Below, piece by piece: positions 9,201 through 17,362 of a stretch of DNA of 64,000 nt. A model generated the notes under the pieces. The model did not search any database, was not told where the DNA came from, and worked only from the letters and a program-made list of their open reading frames with translations. Position numbers and translations under genes: made by a program. Source of the stretch: Clostridium sp. BNL1100 (lineage in GTDB: Bacteria; Bacillota; Clostridia; Acetivibrionales; DSM-1351); the NCBI RefSeq assembly GCF_000244875.1, contig NC_016791.1, positions 2,733,001-2,797,000 on the forward strand, read 5' to 3'. Position 1 is the stretch's first letter; each line of letters opens with the position of its first letter.

Positions 9201-10221
9201 TTATTTCGTCGCCTCCCCCTCTTGAAATAACTATCTCGCCTGCATCCTCAAGCTTACGAATAATATTAACAATCTTCTGTTGTGCTTCTTCAACATCTTT
9301 GAGCCTTACAGGTCCCATAAATTCCAAATCTTCTCTGATCATTTCGCTCAGACGCTTGGACATATTGGCAAATATAAGCTTCTGTACATCGTCTGTTGCA
9401 CCCTTAAGAGCAACAGCCAACTGGTTGTTATCAACTTCTCTGAGGAATCTCTGAATTGATCTTCCGTCAAGAGTAAGAATATCTTCGAATACGAACATAC
9501 GTCTCTTAATTTCTTCTGCAAGATCGGTATCTTCGATTTCCAATGTTTCCATAATGAATTTTTCCGTTCCTCTGTCAACAGAGTTGAGGATGTCAACAAT
9601 TGATTGAACACCACCGGCAGCAGTATAATCCTCTGTAACCAAAGAAGAAAGTTTTTTTTCAAGGATTCGTTCAACTTCCTTTATTATATCAGGAGATGTT
9701 CTGTCCATCGTAGCTACTCTACGTGCAACATCTGCTTGCTTGTCCTGCGGAAGGGCTGACAGCACTACAGACGCCTGGTGTGGTTTTAAATACGCCAGTA
9801 TCAATGCTATTGTCTGAGGATGCTCCCCTTGAATAAAGTTAAGCAACTGTGACGGATCAGTTTTTCTCACAAAATCAAAAGGCCTAACCTGTAATGATAC
9901 TGTAAGTTTATTTATTATGTCTACAGCCTTTTGTGAGCCTAAAGCCTTCTCAAGTATATCTTTTGCATATCCGATACCACCTTCGGCAATATACTCCTGT
10001 GCAAGACATATCTGATAGAACTCCTCAAGAACTCTTTCCTTTTCATCAGGAGATACAGCCCTTATGTTGGCAATTTCCAAGGTTAACTGCTCTATCTCAT
10101 CCTCTTTTAAATGCTTGAATATCTCAGCTGACTTATCAGGGCCAAGGGAAATGAGAAGCATTGCAGCTTTTTCCCTGCCACTGTATTCTGTCTTTGCACT
10201 TGCTTTAGCCAAGCTTTTCAC
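9193..10221 (-). CDS. fliG: Flagellar motor switch protein FliG
   Basis: FliG is the C-ring protein that meets the stator and transmits torque. The 342-residue product shows the N-terminal domain (REKAAMLLISLGPDKSAEIF), the middle domain with the EHPQ turn (FIQGEHPQTIALILAYLKPH), and the charged torque helix near the C-terminus (DGRSIQRFLREVDNNQLAVA). The first in-frame start is GTG at 10221, but a GGGGTG site lies 6 bases before a TTG at 10212, so the real start may be three codons later. fliF ends 18 bp upstream. Confidence 0.95.
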   Translation of the reverse strand: MKSLAKASAKTEYSGREKAAMLLISLGPDKSAEIFKHLKEDEIEQLTLEIANIRAVSPDEKERVLEEFYQICLAQEYIAEGGIGYAKDILEKALGSQKAVDIINKLTVSLQVRPFDFVRKTDPSQLLNFIQGEHPQTIALILAYLKPHQASVVLSALPQDKQADVARRVATMDRTSPDIIKEVERILEKKLSSLVTEDYTAAGGVQSIVDILNSVDRGTEKFIMETLEIEDTDLAEEIKRRMFVFEDILTLDGRSIQRFLREVDNNQLAVALKGATDDVQKLIFANMSKRLSEMIREDLEFMGPVRLKDVEEAQQKIVNIIRKLEDAGEIVISRGGGDEIIV

Positions 10222-10238
10222 CCCACATATACATTTTT

Positions 10239-11822
10239 CTATTCATAATCATCTGTTAACCAATTTCTTAAAAGCTGTGCAACAGCATCTGGCTTTTGCT
10301 TAACAAACTTATCAATCTGCTTTTTAACTTCTGACCTTTCCTCGGTATCAATTTCAGGTACAGGCTCAGGTCTAATGTCATTATATGCAAACTTGGTAGA
10401 TGTAATTGCAGTATCGTCATCAACTGCAAATGCAGGCTCCAATTTCTGCTTTGATTTTTTCGGCAGAGCAATTATCACAAAAGCTATAACCATCAATGCC
10501 AATAATGCAAGTAAACCATAATTGGATATAAGATTCTTTAATGTATCTGCCGTAGAAGGTGTTTCTACTACAGGAGGCTGAACCTTCAGCTTTGTAATTG
10601 CAATGTTTTCCACAGGAATCCCTGTTGCCATACTGGCTAAATTCTTGACTTGAGTAATCATCTCATCATTAAGCTTTGAATCATCAGCAACTCTGTTGCC
10701 GTATAATAAAGTAATGGCAGCTGAAGATCTCTCTGGAATAAGCTCTCCCAAAGACTTTTCACTTTGTTTATTTGTTTCATTGTACTGGAAATTCTCAGTC
10801 ACATCTGATTTGTTATAAGATTTAGAATCGTCAGAACCCGCCGGATAGGATGGCGTTGTCCCGGGGTTTGAATTTACACCGGGCGTTCCTCCGGTATCCC
10901 CGTTTTTTAAATTTTCCTTTGTCTCTTGTCTGCTAATGATAGCACCTGAGTCTGCACCATTAGGATTTGTAAATTCCTTTGAGGACTGAGTCAAGGTATC
11001 AAAATCAAGAACCGGATTTACAACTACTTTGGCTGTATCAAAACTATCTAATTGATCAACCAATACTTCTCTTACATTTTTTTCAAGGTCATTTTTGTAC
11101 TTCTTCTTCATGTCGTATTGAGTGGACGTTTTATCTATCCCGGTGTCACTGTCTGTATTAAGTACGTTTCCTTTATTGTCCACAACAGTTACGTTTTTGG
11201 GATCCAACCCCTCAACACTGCTTGCAACTAGCTTTACTATACTTTCAGCCTGTTTGGCACTTATTTCATCTTTGGGAGTAATAACAACCGACGCCTTTGC
11301 GTCCTTACTATTACTATCATCAATCAAAAGGGTCTTTTCAGGTCTGACTATAGTCACATTAGCATCTTCAATATTCTGAAAAAGCTTTAACTGTCTGGCA
11401 ATATCTGATTCATCAAGCTGCTGCCAGATATGCTTTTTATCACTTTCCGTTGTGTTTATCTTTAAATTACTGAGAGCATCAGCGAAAGTAAGGCCATTTT
11501 TTGAGTAACCTGTTGATAATTCAAAATGGGCTTCGTCACTGTCCTTTTCATTTACAATAATTCCTGATTTGTCATCAGTAAGCTTGTATGAAATTCCTTT
11601 TTCCTTTAAGATTTTTTGCATTGCAGCAACATCTTCAGGACTAGCATCGCTAATAACAGTAGTATAAGCCGGCCTTGTAATTAAAAATAGTCCTATACCT
11701 ACAGAGACTACCACAATACCTGTTATAATAAAAATACGCGTTCTTTGAGATTTATCTAATCCCTTCCAGAAGTCAAGAAGCGGCTTGAGCAATCGGGTTA
11801 AAAATTCTGGCAAAGCTACCAC
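10239..11822 (-). CDS. fliF: Flagellar MS-ring protein FliF
   Basis: FliF forms the membrane MS ring on which rod and C-ring assemble. The 527-residue product has two membrane spans, one near residues 28-50 (IFIITGIVVVSVGIGLFLI) and one near 430-450 (YGLLALLALMVIAFVIIAL). Between them lie ring-building domains (YTTVISDASPEDVAAMQKIL; ASVVITPKDEISAKQAESIV), and a cytoplasmic FliG-binding tail follows. Length is normal for the family. It begins about 90 bp after fliE. Confidence 0.96.
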   Translation of the reverse strand: MVALPEFLTRLLKPLLDFWKGLDKSQRTRIFIITGIVVVSVGIGLFLITRPAYTTVISDASPEDVAAMQKILKEKGISYKLTDDKSGIIVNEKDSDEAHFELSTGYSKNGLTFADALSNLKINTTESDKKHIWQQLDESDIARQLKLFQNIEDANVTIVRPEKTLLIDDSNSKDAKASVVITPKDEISAKQAESIVKLVASSVEGLDPKNVTVVDNKGNVLNTDSDTGIDKTSTQYDMKKKYKNDLEKNVREVLVDQLDSFDTAKVVVNPVLDFDTLTQSSKEFTNPNGADSGAIISRQETKENLKNGDTGGTPGVNSNPGTTPSYPAGSDDSKSYNKSDVTENFQYNETNKQSEKSLGELIPERSSAAITLLYGNRVADDSKLNDEMITQVKNLASMATGIPVENIAITKLKVQPPVVETPSTADTLKNLISNYGLLALLALMVIAFVIIALPKKSKQKLEPAFAVDDDTAITSTKFAYNDIRPEPVPEIDTEERSEVKKQIDKFVKQKPDAVAQLLRNWLTDDYE

Positions 11823-11915
11823 CTCATCAATTAATTTATTTCATCATTAGTTTTCATTTTATAGAAACCTAAAAATAAATTTACATAATACTACAGAATT
11901 AACATAAATTCCTGA

Positions 11916-12224
11916 TTATATCTGCATTCTCATTATTTCAGAATATGCATCTAAAATCTTGTTTCTTATTTGCATGGTAAACTGCAGAGCAACACTAGCT
12001 TTTTCTCCAGCAATTAAAACTTCGGGAATATTATCCGTTTTGCCTAAAGCAAAATCTTCTTGTAATTTATTAGATTGATTTTCCAGATCTGACACCTTTG
12101 TAAGTGCTGATTTCAAGTAATCTCCAAAACTTACCTCAGGCGTATTTTTATCGTCATTAATTCCTTTAAGACTAAAATTATCAGGTATTAATCGTTGTAC
12201 TTCCCCTATCTTGTCTACCGCCAT
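11916..12224 (-). CDS. fliE: Flagellar hook-basal body complex protein FliE
   Basis: FliE joins the MS ring to the rod. The 102-residue product has the usual disordered N-terminus and the conserved C-terminal helices VSFGDYLKSALTKVSDLENQ and VLIAGEKASVALQFTMQIRN, ending LDAYSEIMRMQI, a near-invariant family ending. It stands between flgC and fliF in the standard flgB-flgC-fliE-fliF order. Confidence 0.95.
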   Translation of the reverse strand: MAVDKIGEVQRLIPDNFSLKGINDDKNTPEVSFGDYLKSALTKVSDLENQSNKLQEDFALGKTDNIPEVLIAGEKASVALQFTMQIRNKILDAYSEIMRMQI

Positions 12225-12291
12225 ACCTTAACCCCCCTGATTTACAACTACAATCATAGAATTTAAACTAAAGTGTTCCGGTCATCTACAA

Positions 12292-12735
12292 TTATTTACC
12301 AATCTCCAAAGCTTTCAAAGCCATAGATTTGGTGGCATTTACCGATGTAACATTGGCTTCATACGATCTTGTTGCTGAAATCATATTAACCATTTCCGTA
12401 ACAATATCTACATTTGGCATGTTTACATATCCTTCTGCATCAGCATCAGGATGCCCAGGATCGTATACCTTTTTAAACTCTGTAGGATCTTCCATAATAC
12501 TACTGACCCTGACTCCGTTACCGCCATTAAGTCTGTTTGATGCGTTATCCAAGGCCTGAGAAAATGAATTTGAATCTGAACGTTCTTCAAATACTACTTC
12601 TCTTCTTCTATACGGAGTACCGTCCGCAGTTCTTGTAGTGTTTGCGTTAGCAATATTCTGAGAAATGGTATCCATTCGTACTCTTTGTGCAGTAAGTCCG
12701 GAAGCACTTATATCCAATGCACTAAAAATACCCAT
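12292..12735 (-). CDS. flgC: Flagellar basal-body rod protein FlgC
   Basis: FlgC is a proximal rod subunit. The 147-residue product starts MGIFSALDISASGLTAQRVR and continues DTISQNIANANTTRTADG, the rod N-terminal signature, and ends with VTEMVNMISATRSYEANVTS, the family C-terminal helix. It is complete, two bases downstream of flgB, and clearly co-translated. Confidence 0.96.
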   Translation of the reverse strand: MGIFSALDISASGLTAQRVRMDTISQNIANANTTRTADGTPYRRREVVFEERSDSNSFSQALDNASNRLNGGNGVRVSSIMEDPTEFKKVYDPGHPDADAEGYVNMPNVDIVTEMVNMISATRSYEANVTSVNATKSMALKALEIGK

Positions 12736-12737
12736 AA

Positions 12738-13151
12738 TCAGCGTCTCCCCTCTGAAATTACATTTTTAATCTTGCTATAATTATTATTAATCATTTGGAT
12801 CAGCGAATTATATTGAATGGTGTTTTTAGCCAGATAAGCCATTTCACTGTCTATATCAACATTATTTCCATCAATACGCATACTCGTATCTGAATTGTCC
12901 TGAGTAATTTCAGGCTTAATCTTATCAATATTTTTTGATTTTATAGGTATATGCCTTTCATCAGTTGTAATCCCCTCAAGCTTTTTACTATCAAGGGAAT
13001 CATTCAGGTACTCTTCAAAAGTAACATCCTTTCTTTTATAATTCGGAGTATCTACATTAGCCAAATTCTGGGATATAACCTCGTTTCTGGCCCATGAGGC
13101 ATTTAGAGACTTTTCAAGTAAATTGCTCTTTTCGTATAATTTTTCTATCAT
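12738..13151 (-). CDS. flgB: Flagellar basal-body rod protein FlgB
   Basis: FlgB is a proximal rod subunit and here the first gene of the fla operon. The start at 13151 gives 137 residues beginning MIEKLYEKSNLLEKSLNASW. A GGGG site lies about 7 bases upstream, whereas the longer frame from 13187 adds 12 residues without family support. Conserved parts are RNEVISQNLANVDTPNYKRK and the C-terminal helix DIDSEMAYLAKNTIQYNSLI. A promoter-like sequence lies about 55 bp upstream. Confidence 0.93.
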   Translation of the reverse strand: MIEKLYEKSNLLEKSLNASWARNEVISQNLANVDTPNYKRKDVTFEEYLNDSLDSKKLEGITTDERHIPIKSKNIDKIKPEITQDNSDTSMRIDGNNVDIDSEMAYLAKNTIQYNSLIQMINNNYSKIKNVISEGRR

Positions 13152-13206
13152 ATATAACCCCGCTCCCAATTTATAGCATATATCCAATAACTTTTTTATT
13201 AGCTAA

Positions 13207-13235
13207 ATTCTAGCATATAAAGTTTAAAAATACAA
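13207..13235 (-). promoter_or_regulatory. Probable sigma-A promoter of the fla operon
   Basis: On the minus strand TTGTAT (13235-13230) and TAGAAT (13212-13207) are separated by 17 bp, and the -10 box has the extended TGC just before it. It lies about 55 bp before the flgB start and about 50 bp after trmFO, the only clear break before the 13-kb flagellar cluster. The call is by eye from consensus only. Confidence 0.55.
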
Positions 13236-13288
13236 TAAATAAAGCTTATTATACCATATTAGGACTAATTCCCCAGATTATAGTGTCC

Positions 13289-14599
13289 TTAAAGTTCTAC
13301 TTTTTTGACAAAATCAACAGATTTTTTTGCAATTTCCATATTTCGTTTTTTCTTATCTCTTATGGAAACAATTAAATCGTCTATCCCGTTAAATATTCCG
13401 AAATTAACATTCATTGGTTGGAAATTTCTTACACTTCCATCAGAAATATAATTACTTAATGCTCCAATTGCGGTATTAGGCGGAAAAACAGTTCTTCCGT
13501 TTCCCATACATTGTGCTGCTGCATTGATTCCTGCTACAAAACCTGATGAAGTTGATTCTATATATCCTTCAACCCCGGTTATCTGCCCTGCAAAGTACAA
13601 ATTTTCATTGCTCTTTAATCTGTATGTGTTATCGAGCAGCTTAGGCGAATTGATATAGGTATTTCTATGCATTACACCATATCTGACGAACTCTGCATTT
13701 TCCAGTCCTGGTATCAGTCTGAAAACCCTTTTTTGCTCGGGCCATTTTAAATGAGTCTGAAAACCAACTATATTGTACAGAGTTGCATTTTTATTATCCT
13801 GTCTAAGCTGCACTACGGCGTAGGACTTTATGTTCGTCCTTTCATCAACCAGACCTACAGGTTTTAGTGGCCCGAACCTCATGGTGTCTTTTCCCCTGAG
13901 TGCCATACTTTCTATAGGCATACAGCCTTCAAAAACCATATTCTTCTCAAAGTCTTTTACTTCAGCAGCTTCCGCACTAATTAGGGCGTCATAAAAGATT
14001 TCGTACTCTTCCTTGGTCATTGGGCAATTTATGTAATCTTCAGAGCCCTTTCCGTACCTTGCAGCCTTAAATGCCTTGTTCATGTTTATTGAATCATAGG
14101 TAACTATTGGTGCTGCAGCGTCAAAAAAGTGAAGATATTCTTCACCGGTAATACCTTTTATATAATTAAACATCGGTTCTGATGTCAGAGGCCCTGTTGC
14201 AATAATAGTTATATTTTCATCAGGTACTGTATCCATTTCTCTATTAACTATTTCAATGTTACTATTTTCTTTAATTTCTCTGGTTATATATTGTGAGAAT
14301 CCTTCTCTATCTACTGCAAGTGCTCCTCCTGCAGGAACCCTGGTCTCATCAGCAGCTTTCATTATCAAAGAATCCATAGTTCTAAGTTCCTCTTTCAGTA
14401 GTCCCACTGCATTTTCAAGTTGATCAGAACGCAGAGAGTTACTGCACACCAACTCTGCAAAATCGCTAGAATGGTGAGCAGGGCTGCTTTTTTCAGGCTT
14501 CATCTCATAAAGAGTTACATTAATACCCCTTTTCGCTATCTGGTACGCCGCTTCACATCCCGCAAGTCCTGCTCCTATTACATTTACTTTCTTACACAT
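13289..14599 (-). CDS. trmFO: tRNA uracil-54 C5-methyltransferase TrmFO (folate- and FAD-dependent)
   Basis: TrmFO makes ribothymidine at position 54 of tRNA using methylene-tetrahydrofolate and FADH2. The 436-residue product opens with the FAD-binding Rossmann motif VIGAGLAGCEAAYQIAKRG and contains VCSNSLRSDQLENAVGLLKE, a TrmFO-type segment with its conserved cysteine. It also has EGCMPIESMALRGKDTMRFG and the C-terminal glycine-rich GQITGVEGYIESTSSGFVAG. A GGAG site precedes the ATG. The order topA-trmFO is common in Firmicutes. Confidence 0.96.
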   Translation of the reverse strand: MCKKVNVIGAGLAGCEAAYQIAKRGINVTLYEMKPEKSSPAHHSSDFAELVCSNSLRSDQLENAVGLLKEELRTMDSLIMKAADETRVPAGGALAVDREGFSQYITREIKENSNIEIVNREMDTVPDENITIIATGPLTSEPMFNYIKGITGEEYLHFFDAAAPIVTYDSINMNKAFKAARYGKGSEDYINCPMTKEEYEIFYDALISAEAAEVKDFEKNMVFEGCMPIESMALRGKDTMRFGPLKPVGLVDERTNIKSYAVVQLRQDNKNATLYNIVGFQTHLKWPEQKRVFRLIPGLENAEFVRYGVMHRNTYINSPKLLDNTYRLKSNENLYFAGQITGVEGYIESTSSGFVAGINAAAQCMGNGRTVFPPNTAIGALSNYISDGSVRNFQPMNVNFGIFNGIDDLIVSIRDKKKRNMEIAKKSVDFVKKVEL

Positions 14600-14634
14600 C
14601 TAAAGTCTCCTTCAATTTATGTCAATAAATAAAA

Positions 14635-14669
14635 TTAACCGAAAGCAGATTTTTATTACCTTCGGTTAA
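14635..14669 (-). terminator. Hairpin between topA and trmFO, possible weak terminator
   Basis: Nine-base arms TTAACCGAA and TTCGGTTAA flank a 17-base loop. On the minus strand the stem is followed by TTTTATTTATT, so it could act as a weak intrinsic terminator after topA, or only as an intergenic stem. The long loop lowers confidence. Confidence 0.4.
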
Positions 14670-14738
14670 CATTAACTATTATAAGTATAAATAATATTTT
14701 GTTAATATACAATGTGAAAATTGTTCTATTTTCAAAAT

Positions 14739-16859
14739 TTATTTAGTATCTGTTGAGGTTTCCGTATTACTGGTACACTTGTCATTGCTGCATTTAAGAG
14801 CCTTCTTTTTACCGGAGGATTTTTGAAGCATAAATGCTCCACAAACAGGACACATTTCCTTATTTGGACTCGGCATATCCCAGCTCATAAACGAACATTC
14901 CGGATTTCTCTCACAACCGATATACTTTTTACCTTTTTTAGTCTTTTTAATGAGTACCTTTCCCTTGCAAAGAGGACATTCCACCCCAGCCTCTTCTACA
15001 ATCGGTTTTGTATTTCTACATTCTGGAAACCCGGGACAAGCAAGAAATTTACCGAATCTTCCATGTTTAACAACCATATACCTTCCACACTTATCACATT
15101 GTACGTCTGATACCTCTACAGGTAATTCAACATCGCCTATTGATTCTTCGGCCTCTTTAAGTACTCCTGCAAATGAAGAATAAAAATCCCTCATTACGGC
15201 CTTCCATTCTTTGTTACCATCTTCGACATCATCCAGTTCGCTTTCCATCTGAGCAGTAAATTTTGTATCAACAATGTTCTCGAAATGGTTCTTCATTATG
15301 TCATTTACTATTTTCCCAAGTTCTGTCGGTACCAACAACTTCTTTTCCTTTAGAACATACCCACGGGATAAAATAGTTGTAATTGTAGGGGCATAGGTAC
15401 TAGGTCTTCCTATCCCTTTTTCTTCCAAAGCCCTTACAAGGGTTGCCTCGGTGTATCTGGCAGGAGGTTGCGTAAAATGCTGCTTTGGCGTATTCTTTTT
15501 CAATTCAAGAATATCTCCTTCATTCAGCTGAGGCAGGTTGTTTTCCTTTTCATTCTGCTCCCCATCTTCATCCTTGCCTTCAACGTCATTCCCTTCAATA
15601 TACAATACCATGAATCCCGGAAATTTTACTTTTGATCCATTCGCTTTGAACATGTATTTCCCTGCGGTAATATCAGCTGCTACAGTGTCGTATATGGCAG
15701 ATGACATCTGACTTGATATAAATCTGTCCCAGATAAGCTTGTAGAGCTTGTATTGTTCAGCACTAAGAAATTCCTTTAGTCCCTCAGGTGCCATATCCAT
15801 ATATGTTGGACGTATTGCTTCGTGGGCATCCTGAGAAGCTGATTTGTTTTTATATACCCTTGGATTTTCAGGTATATAATCCTGTCCATACTTTGTCTTA
15901 ATATACTCTCTGGCCTCGTTCTGTGCATCTGTTGATATCCTTGTTGAGTCTGTTCTCATATAGGTTATAAGACCGACAGAGCCATGACCCTTTATTTCAA
16001 TACCTTCGTATAGCTGCTGTGCAACCATCATGGTCCTCTTGGTTGTAAATCCCAGTTTTCTGGAAGCTTCCTGCTGTAATGTACTGGTAATAAAAGGTGC
16101 TGCAGCTGCCCTTTTCTTTTCCTGTTCTTTAACCTTTTGCACAATATATTGGCTTTTATTTATTTCATCTAAAATGGAATTAACCTGTTCCTCATTTGTT
16201 AATTCAATTTTTTCCTTGCCTATGCCATAGAATCTTGCTTCAAAATTCGGACTTGCTTTTGGTTTTGTAAGCTTTGCCGTTATTGACCAATATTCCTGTG
16301 ACTCAAAATTTTCTATTTCATCTTCTCTGTCGCAAATCATTTTTGTAGCTACAGATTGTACTCTTCCTGCACTCAAGCCTTTTTTTACTTTCTTCCAAAG
16401 CAGAGGGCTTATCTTATAGCCTACTATTCTGTCCAGTACTCTTCTTGCCTGCTGTGCATCAACAAGGCCCATATCTATTGTTCTTGGCTGTTTTACAGCA
16501 TTCTTTACCGCATTTTGTGTTATTTCATTAAATGAAACCCTACACTTCTGCTTTTCATCAATATTTAATATTTTGGCCAAGTGCCAGGATATCGCCTCAC
16601 CTTCACGGTCAGGGTCAGTTGCAAGAAACACTTTTTTTGCTGCCTTGGCTTCTTTTTTCAGCTTTGATATAACATCGCCCTTGCCTCTTATAGTAATATA
16701 CTTGGGCTCAAAATCATTATCAATATCAACACCCATCTGACTTTTAGGTAAATCCCTAACATGCCCGACAGAAGCCTCTACCTTATATCCCTTACCTAAA
16801 AATTTGCTTATAGATTTAACTTTTCCGGGAGACTCCACAATAACCAGGTTATCAGCCAT
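14739..16859 (-). CDS. topA: DNA topoisomerase I (type IA)
   Basis: TopA relaxes negative supercoils behind RNA polymerase. The 706-residue product has an N-terminal Toprim domain (LVIVESPGKVKSISKFLGKG; FLATDPDREGEAISWHLAKI), the catalytic tyrosine segment GLITYMRTDSTRIS, and the arch formed by the central domains. Three C-terminal four-cysteine zinc ribbons follow (CDKCGRYM...CPGFPEC; CPLCKGK...CERNPEC; CPVCGAF...CSNDKC). Length and domains are complete. It lies just downstream of the dprA 3' fragment and has its own promoter candidate. Confidence 0.97.
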   Translation of the reverse strand: MADNLVIVESPGKVKSISKFLGKGYKVEASVGHVRDLPKSQMGVDIDNDFEPKYITIRGKGDVISKLKKEAKAAKKVFLATDPDREGEAISWHLAKILNIDEKQKCRVSFNEITQNAVKNAVKQPRTIDMGLVDAQQARRVLDRIVGYKISPLLWKKVKKGLSAGRVQSVATKMICDREDEIENFESQEYWSITAKLTKPKASPNFEARFYGIGKEKIELTNEEQVNSILDEINKSQYIVQKVKEQEKKRAAAAPFITSTLQQEASRKLGFTTKRTMMVAQQLYEGIEIKGHGSVGLITYMRTDSTRISTDAQNEAREYIKTKYGQDYIPENPRVYKNKSASQDAHEAIRPTYMDMAPEGLKEFLSAEQYKLYKLIWDRFISSQMSSAIYDTVAADITAGKYMFKANGSKVKFPGFMVLYIEGNDVEGKDEDGEQNEKENNLPQLNEGDILELKKNTPKQHFTQPPARYTEATLVRALEEKGIGRPSTYAPTITTILSRGYVLKEKKLLVPTELGKIVNDIMKNHFENIVDTKFTAQMESELDDVEDGNKEWKAVMRDFYSSFAGVLKEAEESIGDVELPVEVSDVQCDKCGRYMVVKHGRFGKFLACPGFPECRNTKPIVEEAGVECPLCKGKVLIKKTKKGKKYIGCERNPECSFMSWDMPSPNKEMCPVCGAFMLQKSSGKKKALKCSNDKCTSNTETSTDTK

Positions 16860-16916
16860 TTTATTCCTCCGTGTCGAATATCCATTTTCTGTATAATATA
16901 TTATTAAACACCTACT

Positions 16917-16945
16917 AATTTAAACTGGTTTTTTCAATCTGTCAA
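16917..16945 (-). promoter_or_regulatory. Probable sigma-A promoter of topA
   Basis: Minus-strand TTGACA (16945-16940) and TAAATT (16922-16917) with a 17-bp spacer, about 58 bp before the topA ATG. It lies between the dprA 3' fragment and topA, so topA would still be transcribed although the prophage cuts it off from comM and dprA. By-eye call. Confidence 0.55.
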
Positions 16946-17008
16946 CCTCACATTAGTAATTCTACATTAATTACTCGAAATTATTCTTATTTTTTTTATG
17001 TATTATGA

Positions 17009-17362
17009 CTATATTATAACCTCAAATAATTTACCGGGGTTCTGTCCGATTATTCCTTTCATTTCAAGCATAAAAAGTACACTGTTTGCATCTTTTGCAG
17101 AAATATTACTTCTTTCAAGAATTTCTTCAATATTATGTGCTCCGTTTAAAATTACCTTTAATACTTTTATTTCGTCAGTTGTTAGTCCTTTAAATATATT
17201 TAGGTATTTTTTACTGATTATATTATTGGTATCCTCATGGATAGGTATAAAATTCTGTATTCCACTGTATTCAAATTCTTCCAAAATATCTGAGGCATTC
17301 AATACCAGTTTAGCTCCTTCTTTAATTAATTGGTTTGTACCCATACTATAGGCACAGTCGAT
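17009..17362 (-). pseudogene. dprA: 3' fragment of dprA (cut off by the prophage)
   Basis: This encodes the C-terminal 113 residues of DprA plus the core-encoded IDCA: end of the Rossmann domain (YSMGTNQLIKEGAKLVLNAS) and the C-terminal winged-helix-like DML1 part (FKGLTTDEIKVLKVILNGAH). The 5' part lies 36 kb away at 53.3-54.1 kb. The frame stays open into phage DNA and could start at ATG 17371 inside the integrase gene (M-V-I-I-D-C-A), but I see no ribosome site there, so translation is doubtful. Joining it to the 5' part at the 11-bp core gives a continuous 374-codon dprA. Confidence 0.9.
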